A stretch of DNA of 64,000 nt from positions 352,455 through 416,454 of the forward strand of contig JAXLRT010000001.1 in NCBI GenBank assembly GCA_046330955.1. Reading direction: 5' to 3'. A program made the translations under genes and the position numbers. Below are positions 52,274 through 60,717 of the stretch, one piece after another. The notes under the pieces are model-generated. The model was not told where the DNA came from and did not search any database. It saw nothing but the letters and a program-made list of their open reading frames with translations. How positions within the stretch are numbered: position 1 is the stretch's first letter; every line of letters starts with the position of its first letter. The DNA is from JADJPO01 sp046330955 (GTDB lineage: Bacteria > Actinomycetota > Actinomycetes > Actinomycetales > Kineosporiaceae).

Positions 52274-53593
52274 ATGACCGTGCCGCAGGCGCCGCCACCG
52301 GGGTGGTATCGCGACCCGTCGGGCGAGCACCGGTTCCGCTACTGGGACGGGCGGGCCTGGACGCCGGGGGTCTCCGACCAGGACCTGAGCGCGCCGCCCG
52401 GTGCCGCCTCGCCCGGTCCCGCCCAGCCACCCGGTCCTCCCCTGCCTGCCGGAGGATTCCTGCCCGCCGGACCACCGCCGCTGCCCACACACCCGCTACC
52501 GGGTGCGGCAGCGAACCCCCGCGGACGCCGCCGGCTCGGGGTGATCCTCGGCGCGGCCGTCACGACGGTCGTGCTGGCCGCGGGCGCGCTGTTCGTCGTC
52601 CGGGCGTCGTCCGGGCCGGCCCCGACCGGGCTGGCCAGCACCGAGGTGACCAGCGAGTCGGTGCGGCTGGCGTGGTCGGCCCCGCCGGATGCCGCCACCT
52701 CACCGGACCACTACCGGGTGACCCGCGACGGTCGGGAGGTCGGCCCGAACGTCCGTGAGCCGGAGTTCCTGGACAACGGGCTGCAGCCCGGCCACACCTA
52801 CCACTACGAGGTGCGGGCGGTGACCGAGGGGCGGACGTCGCGCGCGACGTCCATGGTCGAGGTACAGACCCTGCCCGAGGGCGCCAGCGGCCTGTCCGCC
52901 CCGCGGGTCACCTTCGCGGCGGTGCAGCTGGGGTGGTCCGCGCCGCAGACCGGCACCCCCGATCAGTACGTGATCACCCGGGACGAGGTCGAACTCGGCA
53001 CCGTCGCCGGCACCGAGGTCCGGTACACCGACGCCCACCCGACCCCCGGCAGCGAGGTCACCTACGCGGTCATCGCCGTCGTGGACGGCCGGCGCGCCGA
53101 GCCCGTGACCGTGACGGTCACCGCGCCCCTGCCCGCCGTCGCCCTGGCGCGGCTCTCGGGCAGCTGGCAGGTGCTCGCCGAGGTGACCAAGAACCACGGC
53201 ACCACGCTGAAGCTCGGCGACAGCACCAGCGACTCGTGGACCTTCACCCCGGCCTGCGCGTCCGGGGCCTGCCCGGCACGACTCACCGGCACCTTCGCCA
53301 ACACCCGGATCAGCATGCCGCTGACCCGCAAGGGCGCGGTCTACCGCGGCTCGACCAAGGCCAACGTCGCCACCTGTCGCGGCAAGAAGGTCGCGAACAC
53401 ACTCTCGCTCACGGTCACGGTCACCTCCGGTGAGCTGGCCGGCGATCAGTGGTCGGCGCAGGACTGGACCGGCTCGCTGACGATGTCGATCCCCTACACC
53501 GTGGTCGGCAACTACTACTGCCCCAAGCAGAGTGCGGTCTTCACGGTCACCCCGGACGGCGCTCCCACCGCCACGACCACCACGACCACCTGA
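52274..53593 (+). CDS. DUF2510-TM-FN3 protein with four-cysteine module (paralogue 2)
   Basis: A 439-residue protein with the same order: DUF2510 (PPGWYRDPSGEHRFRYWDGR), Pro-rich linker, membrane helix (about 88-109), two FN3-like domains and the C-terminal module with Cys328, Cys333, Cys368 and Cys416. It is much closer to paralogue 1 than to paralogue 3 in the module (LTRKGAVY, ATCRGK, YYCPKQ). It ends in a run of eight threonines encoded by ACC repeats. ATG 52274 follows GGGAGGGG by five bases. 150 bp separate it from paralogue 1, so it may have its own promoter. Confidence 0.8.
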   Translation: MTVPQAPPPGWYRDPSGEHRFRYWDGRAWTPGVSDQDLSAPPGAASPGPAQPPGPPLPAGGFLPAGPPPLPTHPLPGAAANPRGRRRLGVILGAAVTTVVLAAGALFVVRASSGPAPTGLASTEVTSESVRLAWSAPPDAATSPDHYRVTRDGREVGPNVREPEFLDNGLQPGHTYHYEVRAVTEGRTSRATSMVEVQTLPEGASGLSAPRVTFAAVQLGWSAPQTGTPDQYVITRDEVELGTVAGTEVRYTDAHPTPGSEVTYAVIAVVDGRRAEPVTVTVTAPLPAVALARLSGSWQVLAEVTKNHGTTLKLGDSTSDSWTFTPACASGACPARLTGTFANTRISMPLTRKGAVYRGSTKANVATCRGKKVANTLSLTVTVTSGELAGDQWSAQDWTGSLTMSIPYTVVGNYYCPKQSAVFTVTPDGAPTATTTTTT

Positions 53594-53662
53594 CCGAGCC
53601 AGCCCCGCGGCTCAATCTCGACCGCTCCGACGCCGACGTACCTGCGGACGACGTCAGAGAGG

Positions 53663-54937
53663 GTGACGAGGCGCGTGCTGGATTCCCCGGCGGCGGGGCA
53701 GGGCTGGTACCCGGACCCCTCGGGCGCTCACCGCTACCGCTATTGGGACGGCCGCACCTGGACCCCGGCGGTGGCCGACCAGCTACCGGACGCGCCGCCC
53801 ACGACCGGGCGACTCCCGTGGCGGTTGCTCGCCCTCGCCGGCCTGGTCGGCGTCCTGCTGGTCGCGGGCATGGCCGCGCTCACGGTGGCGCTGATGCGGG
53901 CGGATGCCGGGCCGCGAGACCTCGCGGCGATCTCGGTCAGATCGGACGGCGTCGACCTGACCTGGGCGCCACCACCCGGCCCGCCGGCCGAGGTCTTCGT
54001 GATCAGCCGCGACGGCCGCGACGTGGCCACGGTGCAGGACGCCACGCGGTACGAGGACAGCGACCTGTCACCCCGAGTCGCGTATCACTACACCGTCCGC
54101 GGGGTGCAGGACGGCGTGCCGACGGCGGCCTCGGCCGAGATCGTCGTCCGCACCCCACCGTGGGGCGCCACCGAACTGCACGACGCCGGCACGACGTCCC
54201 GATCGGCGCGGCTGGGCTGGGAACCACCGCCCGACGGCCCACCGGACCAGTACGTGGTGCAGCGCGACGGCATCGATCTGGCCACGCTCGACGGCAGCAC
54301 GACGTCGTACACCGACACCACCGCGACCTCCGGCCGCTACCTGCACTACGACGTCGTCGCGGTGCGCGACGGCATGCGCTCGGACCCCTCGGCACCGCTC
54401 GAGCTCCACATCGTCGATCGGTTGGTGGCCGACGCCCGGCTGGACGGCGCCTGGGACGTGAGCGTCAAGGTCACCGAGAACCACGGCACCCCGTTGCAGA
54501 CCGGCGAGAGCAGCACCGCGACCTGGACCTTCACCCCGACCTGCGACGCCGGCGCCTGCGATCTCACCGTCGAGGGCACCCTGGTCGACCTGCCGTTCCG
54601 GACGAAGCTCACCCGGCAGGGCGCGCACTACACCGGCACCATGACGACCCGGGCGGGCACCTGCGCCGACAAACCCGTCACCGACACCGTGGCCTTCGCC
54701 GTGACCGTGACCCAGGGCGAGCTGACCCCGGGCTACTGGGCGGCCGCGCACTGGTCGGCCCGGGTCTCGGTGCTGATGCCCTACGTCGTCGTCGGCCATC
54801 GCTACTGCCCCCGGCAGAGCGTGGCCTTCACCGTCGTCCCGCAGTCCGCGGACGGCGGGCCGCCGAACCAGACCGTCAGCCTCACCGGTGAGCTGCGGGC
54901 CGCCGCGGGGCGGCCGGAGCCGGTCAGCACTCGATGA
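53663..54937 (+). CDS. DUF2510-TM-FN3 protein with four-cysteine module (paralogue 3)
   Basis: A 424-residue diverged member of the triplet: DUF2510 (GWYPDPSGAHRYRYWDGRTWT), membrane helix (about 54-78), two FN3-like domains and the module with Cys294, Cys299, Cys334 and Cys382. All four cysteines and the WTFTP, LTRxG and C-P-x-Q positions are kept while the surroundings have diverged, which points to structural constraint. The GTG start has no well-spaced ribosome site, and a GTG at 53675 is possible. Its last 14 bases overlap the convergent serine dehydratase gene. Confidence 0.78.
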   Translation: MTRRVLDSPAAGQGWYPDPSGAHRYRYWDGRTWTPAVADQLPDAPPTTGRLPWRLLALAGLVGVLLVAGMAALTVALMRADAGPRDLAAISVRSDGVDLTWAPPPGPPAEVFVISRDGRDVATVQDATRYEDSDLSPRVAYHYTVRGVQDGVPTAASAEIVVRTPPWGATELHDAGTTSRSARLGWEPPPDGPPDQYVVQRDGIDLATLDGSTTSYTDTTATSGRYLHYDVVAVRDGMRSDPSAPLELHIVDRLVADARLDGAWDVSVKVTENHGTPLQTGESSTATWTFTPTCDAGACDLTVEGTLVDLPFRTKLTRQGAHYTGTMTTRAGTCADKPVTDTVAFAVTVTQGELTPGYWAAAHWSARVSVLMPYVVVGHRYCPRQSVAFTVVPQSADGGPPNQTVSLTGELRAAAGRPEPVSTR

Positions 54938-56294
54938 CGTTCACGGCGAGCCCGCCGCGCGAGGTCTCCTTGTACTTGACCTTCATGTCGGCACCGGTCT
55001 CGCGCATGGTCTTCACCACGTTGTCGAGGCTGACCACGTGGGTTCCGTTGCCGCGCAAGGCCATCCGGACGGCGTTGATCGCCTTCACGGCCGCCATCGC
55101 GTTGCGTTCGATGCACGGGATCTGCACCAGACCGCCCACCGGGTCACAGGTCAGCCCGAGGTTGTGCTCCATGGCGATCTCGGCGGCGTTCTCGACCTGG
55201 CCCGGGGTGCCGCCCATCGCCTCGGCCAGCCCCGCCGCGGCCATCGAACAGGCCGAACCCACCTCGCCCTGGCAGCCCACCTCCGCGCCCGAGATCGAGG
55301 CCGTGGTCTTGTAGATCACCCCGATCGCGCCGGCGGTGAGCAGGAACCGGACCACGCCGTCCTCGGTCGATCCGGGCACGAAGTTGCGGTAATAGTGCAG
55401 CACCGCCGGGATGATCCCCGCGGCCCCGTTGGTCGGCGCGGTCACCACCCGGCCGCCGGAGGCGTTCTCCTCGTTGACCGCCAGGGCGTAGAGGTTCACC
55501 CAGTCCATGGCGTGCAACGGGTCGTGCCACTGCCCGGCCTCGGCGGTCAGCTGGCAGAACAGCGCGTGCGCCCGCCGCTCGACCTTCAACCCGCCCGGCA
55601 GCACGCCGTCGGTCTGGCAGCCGCGCCGCACGCAGGCCTGCATGACGTGCCAGATGTTCAGCAGCCCGTCCCGGATCTCCTCGTCGCTGCGCCGCACCAA
55701 CTCGTTGCGGCGCATCACCTCACTGATCGAGATGCCGTGCTCGGCCGCCAGTTCGAGCAACCGGTCGCCGGTGCTGAACGGCATCGGCAGCGGCGTGGCG
55801 TCGGGCACCACCGGCTCGGCGCCGTCCTCCCCCGCGACGAAACCGCCACCGACCGAGTAGTAGATCCGCGAGGCGAGCTCGGCGCCCGCGGCGTCCAGGG
55901 CGGCGAACCGCATTCCGTTGGGGTGCAACGGAAGCGTCTTGCGCCGGTGCATCACGACGTGCTCGTCGACGTCGAACCCCACCTCGCGGCCACCGTTCAG
56001 CCGCAGCCGCCCCGCGCTCCGCACCCCACCGACCAGGGCCGGCGCCGCATCGACGTCCACGGTCTCGGGCAGTTCACCCATCAGGCCCAGGACGACGGCA
56101 CCCACGCTGCCGTGGCCGTGCCCGGTGGCGCCGAGCGAGCCGAACAGCTCGGCCCGTACCCCGGCCACGCCGTCCAGCACGCCGTCGGCGGCCAGCCGCT
56201 CGGTGAACATCCGGGCCGCGCGCATCGGGCCGACGGTGTGCGAACTCGACGGCCCGATGCCGATCGAGAACAGGTCGAACACGCTGATCGCCAT
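54924..56294 (-). CDS. sdaA: L-serine ammonia-lyase, single-chain iron-sulfur type
   Basis: A 456-residue enzyme deaminating L-serine to pyruvate and ammonia. The beta domain starts ISVFDLFSIGIGPSSSHTVGPMRAA. The alpha domain carries the cluster cysteines in GCQGEVGSACSMAAAG, LTCDPVGGLVQIPCIERN. Fusion of both parts in one chain is the common single-chain form. It is a single gene, divergent from the CPBP gene. Confidence 0.95.
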   Translation of the reverse strand: MAISVFDLFSIGIGPSSSHTVGPMRAARMFTERLAADGVLDGVAGVRAELFGSLGATGHGHGSVGAVVLGLMGELPETVDVDAAPALVGGVRSAGRLRLNGGREVGFDVDEHVVMHRRKTLPLHPNGMRFAALDAAGAELASRIYYSVGGGFVAGEDGAEPVVPDATPLPMPFSTGDRLLELAAEHGISISEVMRRNELVRRSDEEIRDGLLNIWHVMQACVRRGCQTDGVLPGGLKVERRAHALFCQLTAEAGQWHDPLHAMDWVNLYALAVNEENASGGRVVTAPTNGAAGIIPAVLHYYRNFVPGSTEDGVVRFLLTAGAIGVIYKTTASISGAEVGCQGEVGSACSMAAAGLAEAMGGTPGQVENAAEIAMEHNLGLTCDPVGGLVQIPCIERNAMAAVKAINAVRMALRGNGTHVVSLDNVVKTMRETGADMKVKYKETSRGGLAVNVIEC

Positions 56295-56344
56295 GCGGGC
56301 TCACTTCGGTCGGCCGGTGATACGGGACGTTGGATGATGACCCC

Positions 56345-57136
56345 ATGAGCGCCGCTGCGCAACCAGACGAACCGCCGGCCGGTGCCCGGGCGCGGATCAT
56401 CGCCGAGATCTGGATCGTGCTCGGGCTGTCGCTGGCCGCCTCGGCGCTCTATGCGGTGATCGACCTGGCGGGCAAGCTCACCGCGGGGCCGCCACTGGCG
56501 GCGCAGACCGCCACCGTCAACCGTTCGGTCAGCCCGCGGCCCTATCTCGACCTGAGCTACCAACTGGCGGGCATCGCGGTCACCCTGGTGCCCGTCGTCC
56601 TGGTGCTCTGGCTGCTCGCCGAACCGGCCGGCGACCTGGTGCGCTCGGGGGCGCGGCGGCTCGGGCTGGACGGCGCGGCGCCGGTGCGCGACCTGCTGCA
56701 CGGCGTCCTGCTCGCCGCGGTGATCGGGCTTCCCGGCCTGGGGCTCTACCTGGTGGGCCGCGAGCTGGGCATCACCGTGGGCGTGGTCGCCTCGGCGCTG
56801 AACGACTACTGGTGGACGGTGCCGGTGCTCGTGGCGCAGGCGATCAAGAACGCCCTGCTCGAGGAGGTGATCGTGGTCGGGTACCTGCTCACCCGGTTGC
56901 GCCGGATCGGGTGGCCGACCTGGGCCTGTTTCGGGGTCAGCGCGGTGCTGCGCGGCGCCTACCACCTCTATCAGGGGTTCGGGCCGTTCGTCGGGAACGC
57001 CGTGATGGGCCTGGTGTTCGCCGAGTACTTCCGCCGGCGCGGCCGGGTGATGCCGTTGGTGATCGCCCACACCCTGCTCGATGTGGTGGCGTTCGTCGGC
57101 TACCAGCTGTTCGCCGGGGCGTTGGGCCTGACCTGA
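56345..57136 (+). CDS. CPBP family intramembrane metalloprotease-like protein
   Basis: A 263-residue membrane protein with about seven helices and a CPBP (Rce1-like) domain: LLEEVIVVGYLLTRLRR holds the Glu pair, LRGAYHLYQG and VIAHTLLDVV the following His residues. The Arg of the classical EExxxR motif is Val here, as in many actinobacterial members. Proteolytic activity is uncertain. ATG 56345 is chosen; a TTG at 56330 is possible. Confidence 0.83.
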   Translation: MSAAAQPDEPPAGARARIIAEIWIVLGLSLAASALYAVIDLAGKLTAGPPLAAQTATVNRSVSPRPYLDLSYQLAGIAVTLVPVVLVLWLLAEPAGDLVRSGARRLGLDGAAPVRDLLHGVLLAAVIGLPGLGLYLVGRELGITVGVVASALNDYWWTVPVLVAQAIKNALLEEVIVVGYLLTRLRRIGWPTWACFGVSAVLRGAYHLYQGFGPFVGNAVMGLVFAEYFRRRGRVMPLVIAHTLLDVVAFVGYQLFAGALGLT

Positions 57137-57187
57137 CCCACCTCGAGGCCACCGTCCCGCGACGGAACGGTGGCCCCGGGGCACGGG

Positions 57188-57640
57188 CTACTTGGCGATC
57201 TTGATGGTCTGGCTGAAGGTGTCCTCACCCCAGTAGAAGCGGCCGTTGGCCCAGCGCTCGCCGTAGACGTGGGTGACGCTGCCCGCGGTGCCGGTGCCGA
57301 ACGAGGCCCCGGTGGCGTCGGCCGTCACATGCATGATCTTGGTCTCCGAATGTCCGGTGCAGGGGACCATGGCGTAGGCGGTACCGGACGCCGTCCGGCG
57401 ACCGACGGCCTCGGTGAGGGTGACGCCGAGCGACATCTGCGTCACGCCCGCACAGGTGTAGTTCACCGTCACATCGACGGCAGCGCCCTTGGCCACCAGC
57501 TTGGCCGGGCTCTGCGCCGAGGCGAGCAGCACCATCGGCGGCGAGATGAAGGCCACGGCGGACTGCAACGGGCCGAGGGCGGCGAGGGCACCGGCCGCGA
57601 CGATGGCCAGGGCGGCGGTTCGGGTACGGGCGATGGTCAT
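57188..57640 (-). CDS. Secreted hypothetical protein
   Basis: A 150-residue exported protein with a clear signal peptide (TRTAALAIVAAGALAALGPLQSAVA) and a ~120-residue beta-rich mature domain with two cysteines (VTVNYTCAG; MVPCTGH) that could form one disulfide. No family recognised. The start overlaps the stop of the O-antigen-ligase-like gene by four bases (ATGA), so it is translated from that message. Confidence 0.75.
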   Translation of the reverse strand: MTIARTRTAALAIVAAGALAALGPLQSAVAFISPPMVLLASAQSPAKLVAKGAAVDVTVNYTCAGVTQMSLGVTLTEAVGRRTASGTAYAMVPCTGHSETKIMHVTADATGASFGTGTAGSVTHVYGERWANGRFYWGEDTFSQTIKIAK

Positions 57641-59118
57641 GGTGAAACGGTCCTTTCCTGAACGCCCCCAGGGCCGGTCGGCGAAGGGGGTTGTGTGAGG
57701 GCCATGACGGCCACGGCGTAGCAGGCGACGGCCGGCAGGTGCCACAGGAAGTCGAGGCCGCTGTGGACGGCGAACGCCGAGCCCGCCGCCACGCACCCGG
57801 CCCAGCCGAGGCGGCGTGGGTCGGCCGGTGCGGGTCGCGCGGCCGACAGCTGCCGGCCGACGGCCACCAGCAGGATCAGCAGCAGCACCCCGGCAGGGAC
57901 GCCGTACTGCAGCAGCACCTGCAGGTACTCGTCGTGCACGTGGGCCAACGTCACCGAGGCGCCGGAGGCGTTGTGCCAGTGGACCTGCGGCGCGGACGGG
58001 CCGGTGCCGAACCACGGCGACCGCAGCACGGCCCGCCAGGCCGCCACGGCGGCGTCCCGGCGATGTGAGGAGTCCAGGGTGAGCCGGGCGCCGAGCAGCG
58101 AGGCCGCAGCGACGAGCAGCCCGACCACCGCCAGCCACCCGGCAGCAACCGGCAGGTGTGCCCGGCGTCCGGGCCGATCGTGCCCCGGGTCGGCAGTCCG
58201 GCCGTCGAGCAGCATGGCCAGGCCCACGCCGAGGACCAGCGACGCCACCGCGGGCACCGGCCGGGCGAGGCTGTCGGCGCGCACCGAGGGCAGCAGGCCG
58301 AGCTCGATCACCGCACCGCCGCCGGCCATCGCCGCGACCGAGGCGACCGGGCGGCGTCCGGCGAGCGCGGCGACGACCACCACGACGACGGCCAGCGCCA
58401 GCAGGCCGCCGCGGCTGAGGGTGGCCGCGAGTGCCGCCAGCACCACGGCCCCGGCCGGACGGCGCAGCCGAGGCGGCATCAGGCCCGCCGTATCCGACCC
58501 GGCAGTGATCATCAAAGCGACGGTCAGCGCCAGGACGGCAGCGGTGGCGTTGGCATAGGTCAGCGGGCCGTCGGCCCGCCACAGGCCCCGGCCCGTCGCC
58601 GCCCACGGCGCCCGGCGCAGCACGAAGCCCGCCCAGGTCAGCCCGGCGATCACCACCCCGATCAGTTCGAGCCCCTCGCGCAGCGCGGCCCGATCGGTCG
58701 TCGCGAGCCGGGCCACGCCGTGCCAGATCACGAGCAGGGCCGTGAGCAGCGCCACCGGCGCCGCCGCCGCGGCGATCGTGCCGTGGTGCCGGCCCACCAG
58801 GAGCATCCAGCCCGCCAACGCCAGGGCCACGGCCGTTGTCGCGGCCGCACCGCCCGGCCGGCGCGGCCGCAGCGTCCACGGCCTCCCGTCACCGCGCCCG
58901 GCCCTGGCCACGGTGGCCGCCACGGTGGCCGCGAAGCTCGCGAGGCCGAGCCCGAGCAGCCATCGGCCCGCGGGTTCGGTCGCCCCCTGGCGCACCAGTG
59001 CGCCGATCAGGGCCAGCAGCAGCGCGAGGACCGCGAGCGAGGCGCCGGAGCGCGTCCGGCCGATCACCGGCGACTCCCCCGGACTCACCTCGACCGACTC
59101 GCGAACGGTCGTCCGCAT
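57637..59118 (-). CDS. O-antigen ligase (Wzy-C) family membrane protein
   Basis: A 493-residue protein with about 12 helices and the O-antigen ligase signature: a periplasmic-loop segment with WRAVLRSPWFGTGPSAPQVHWHN and the terminal motif HVHDEYLQVLLQYGVPAGVLLLILL. In Gram-positive actinobacteria such proteins polymerise or ligate cell-surface glycans. No polysaccharide biosynthesis genes surround it. The ATG at 59118 follows AGGGGGG by seven bases. Confidence 0.83.
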   Translation of the reverse strand: MRTTVRESVEVSPGESPVIGRTRSGASLAVLALLLALIGALVRQGATEPAGRWLLGLGLASFAATVAATVARAGRGDGRPWTLRPRRPGGAAATTAVALALAGWMLLVGRHHGTIAAAAAPVALLTALLVIWHGVARLATTDRAALREGLELIGVVIAGLTWAGFVLRRAPWAATGRGLWRADGPLTYANATAAVLALTVALMITAGSDTAGLMPPRLRRPAGAVVLAALAATLSRGGLLALAVVVVVVAALAGRRPVASVAAMAGGGAVIELGLLPSVRADSLARPVPAVASLVLGVGLAMLLDGRTADPGHDRPGRRAHLPVAAGWLAVVGLLVAAASLLGARLTLDSSHRRDAAVAAWRAVLRSPWFGTGPSAPQVHWHNASGASVTLAHVHDEYLQVLLQYGVPAGVLLLILLVAVGRQLSAARPAPADPRRLGWAGCVAAGSAFAVHSGLDFLWHLPAVACYAVAVMALTQPPSPTGPGGVQERTVSP

Positions 59119-59306
59119 GGTGCACCCCCCTGCGGTCGAGGCTAGGTGGAAGATCACCATTCACGGTTGGGGCGACCGGACGGATTCGCCCTCGATCGTT
59201 CGGCCGATCACCCGCGCCGATCCCCTGTTCGGCCGACCTTCGCTCGCACGCGTCGCCGCCGGTACCGTGGGCGCCGGCCACCCACGGAGCTCGGACGGAG
59301 GAGCCG

Positions 59307-59822
59307 ATGCGTCACCGCGTCGCCATGCTCGGGCTGACCGTCGCGACCCTCGGCGGTTGTTCCGCCGCACCGCCGGTCACGCCCGCCACCTCGGCGGTAT
59401 CGGCCTCGCCGGTCACGCCGTCCGCGCACGTCACGGCCTCCTTGCCGGCCACCTCCGCGCACTCCGCGCGAGCCAGCGATGTCACGTCGTCCACGAACCC
59501 CGCGCCGTCCACCCGACCTGCTTTGCCGGCCACGATCCCGGCGCGTTACCGGGGATCGTGGAACCTCGACCGGGCCGGGTGTGGCCTCGGCAGCGAGGGC
59601 CAACTGGTGGTGGCGGCCCGTCGGGTCACCTTCTACGAGTCCGGTGGGCCGGTCATGCGCGCCGCCGAGCAGGACGGCGTCCTGACCCTGATGGTCGCCC
59701 TCACCGGCGAGGGCGAGACCGAGTCGCGGACCCTGACCTGGCAGCTGGCGGACGACGGCACCCGACTCGTCGACCGCACGACGGGCGCCGAGCGCTACCG
59801 GTGCCCCGGAACGTCCCCGTAG
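59307..59822 (+). CDS. Putative lipoprotein
   Basis: A 171-residue protein with a type II signal peptide: basic start MRHRVA, hydrophobic core and lipobox LGGC, followed by a Ser/Thr/Ala/Pro-rich stretch and a ~75-residue C-terminal domain (YRGSWNLDRAGC..., LTWQLADDGTRLVDRTTGAERYRC) with two cysteines. The start follows GGAGGAG. It is 11 bp upstream of the PhyH gene. Function unknown. Confidence 0.75.
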   Translation: MRHRVAMLGLTVATLGGCSAAPPVTPATSAVSASPVTPSAHVTASLPATSAHSARASDVTSSTNPAPSTRPALPATIPARYRGSWNLDRAGCGLGSEGQLVVAARRVTFYESGGPVMRAAEQDGVLTLMVALTGEGETESRTLTWQLADDGTRLVDRTTGAERYRCPGTSP

Positions 59823-59825
59823 CAT
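59820..59825 (+). promoter_or_regulatory. -10 box with very short leader
   Basis: TAGCAT spans the stop codon of the lipoprotein gene and lies eight bases before the PhyH ATG at 59834, consistent with a leaderless or near-leaderless internal promoter. Confidence 0.35.
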
Positions 59826-59833
59826 CCGCGGTC

Positions 59834-60658
59834 ATGGGACGACTGGTCAGCCCCGAGCAGGGCGAGCAGTACGCCCGGGACGGGGTCACCCTGGTGCGGG
59901 GCGCGCTCACCGCCGAGGAGGTGGAGCAGGCGCGGACGGCGATCGAGCAGGTCATGGCCGCACCGGGGCCGCTCGCCCAGATCGCCAGCCGGCGCGATGA
60001 CCCGGGGCGGTTCTTCGAGGACTTCCGGCGCTGGCAGGACGTGCCGGCGATCGAGGCCATGGCCAGGTCGCCGCGGGTGAGCCGGATCGCGGCCGAGTTG
60101 CTCGCCGCGGCCGGCGCCGACGGGCCGGTGCGGTTCTACCACGATCATGTGCTGGTCAAGGAGGGCCGAACCCGGCAGCGCACGCCCTGGCACCAGGACC
60201 AGCCGTACTACAACGTCGACGGCCTGGGCATCTCGGCGTGGATCCCGGTCGACCCGGTTCCCGAAGAGGGTTGTCTCGAGTTGGTCGCCGACACCCATCG
60301 CGGGCCGTGGCTGATGCCACGCACCTTCCTGACCGGCGAGGCCAGGTGGTTCCCCGAGGGGTCGCTGGCCGAGCTGCCCGACATCGAGTCGGCTCGAGAG
60401 TCCTTCGACATCAGGCGATTCGCGATGGCTCCGGGCGATGCGATCTTCTTCGACTTCCTGACCGTGCACGGCGCCCCGGGTTTCCCGTTCGACGGCCGCC
60501 GCCGGGTGCTGTCGTTGCGCTACCTGTCCTCGCTGAGCCGGCACGCACCGCGGCGCTGGCGTACCTCGCCGCCGTTCGAGCACCTGGACGCCGAGCTGGC
60601 CGACGGCGCCGAGCTCGACCACCCGCTGTTCCCCCTCGTCTGGCCGACACCGCGGTGA
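59834..60658 (+). CDS. Phytanoyl-CoA dioxygenase (PhyH) family protein
   Basis: A 274-residue Fe(II)/2-oxoglutarate oxygenase. The iron ligands are visible as His-x-Asp in TPWHQDQPYYN and a distal His in FLTVHGAPGF. The Arg of RRVLSLRYLS is the probable 2-oxoglutarate anchor. The substrate is not predictable: PhyH proteins act on acyl-CoAs, sterols, alkaloids and compatible solutes. Neighbours (lipoprotein, ribokinase) give no clue. Confidence 0.88.
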   Translation: MGRLVSPEQGEQYARDGVTLVRGALTAEEVEQARTAIEQVMAAPGPLAQIASRRDDPGRFFEDFRRWQDVPAIEAMARSPRVSRIAAELLAAAGADGPVRFYHDHVLVKEGRTRQRTPWHQDQPYYNVDGLGISAWIPVDPVPEEGCLELVADTHRGPWLMPRTFLTGEARWFPEGSLAELPDIESARESFDIRRFAMAPGDAIFFDFLTVHGAPGFPFDGRRRVLSLRYLSSLSRHAPRRWRTSPPFEHLDAELADGAELDHPLFPLVWPTPR

Positions 60659-60705
60659 TCATCCGATCCGTTCACCGTGGCGCGGGGTGGACCGAACACC
60701 CCCGA

Positions 60706-60711
60706 TAGATT
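60706..60711 (+). promoter_or_regulatory. -10 box of a leaderless promoter
   Basis: TAGATT lies six bases before the ribokinase ATG at 60718, and no ribosome site is present. Confidence 0.5.
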
Positions 60712-60717
60712 GCGGGC

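Noticed and set aside
50296..52758. An 820-codon + strand frame over the first DUF2510 genes
   Set aside because: Shadow of the true frames; only its short GNAT-like stretch (about 50620-50760) is meaningful and is reported separately.
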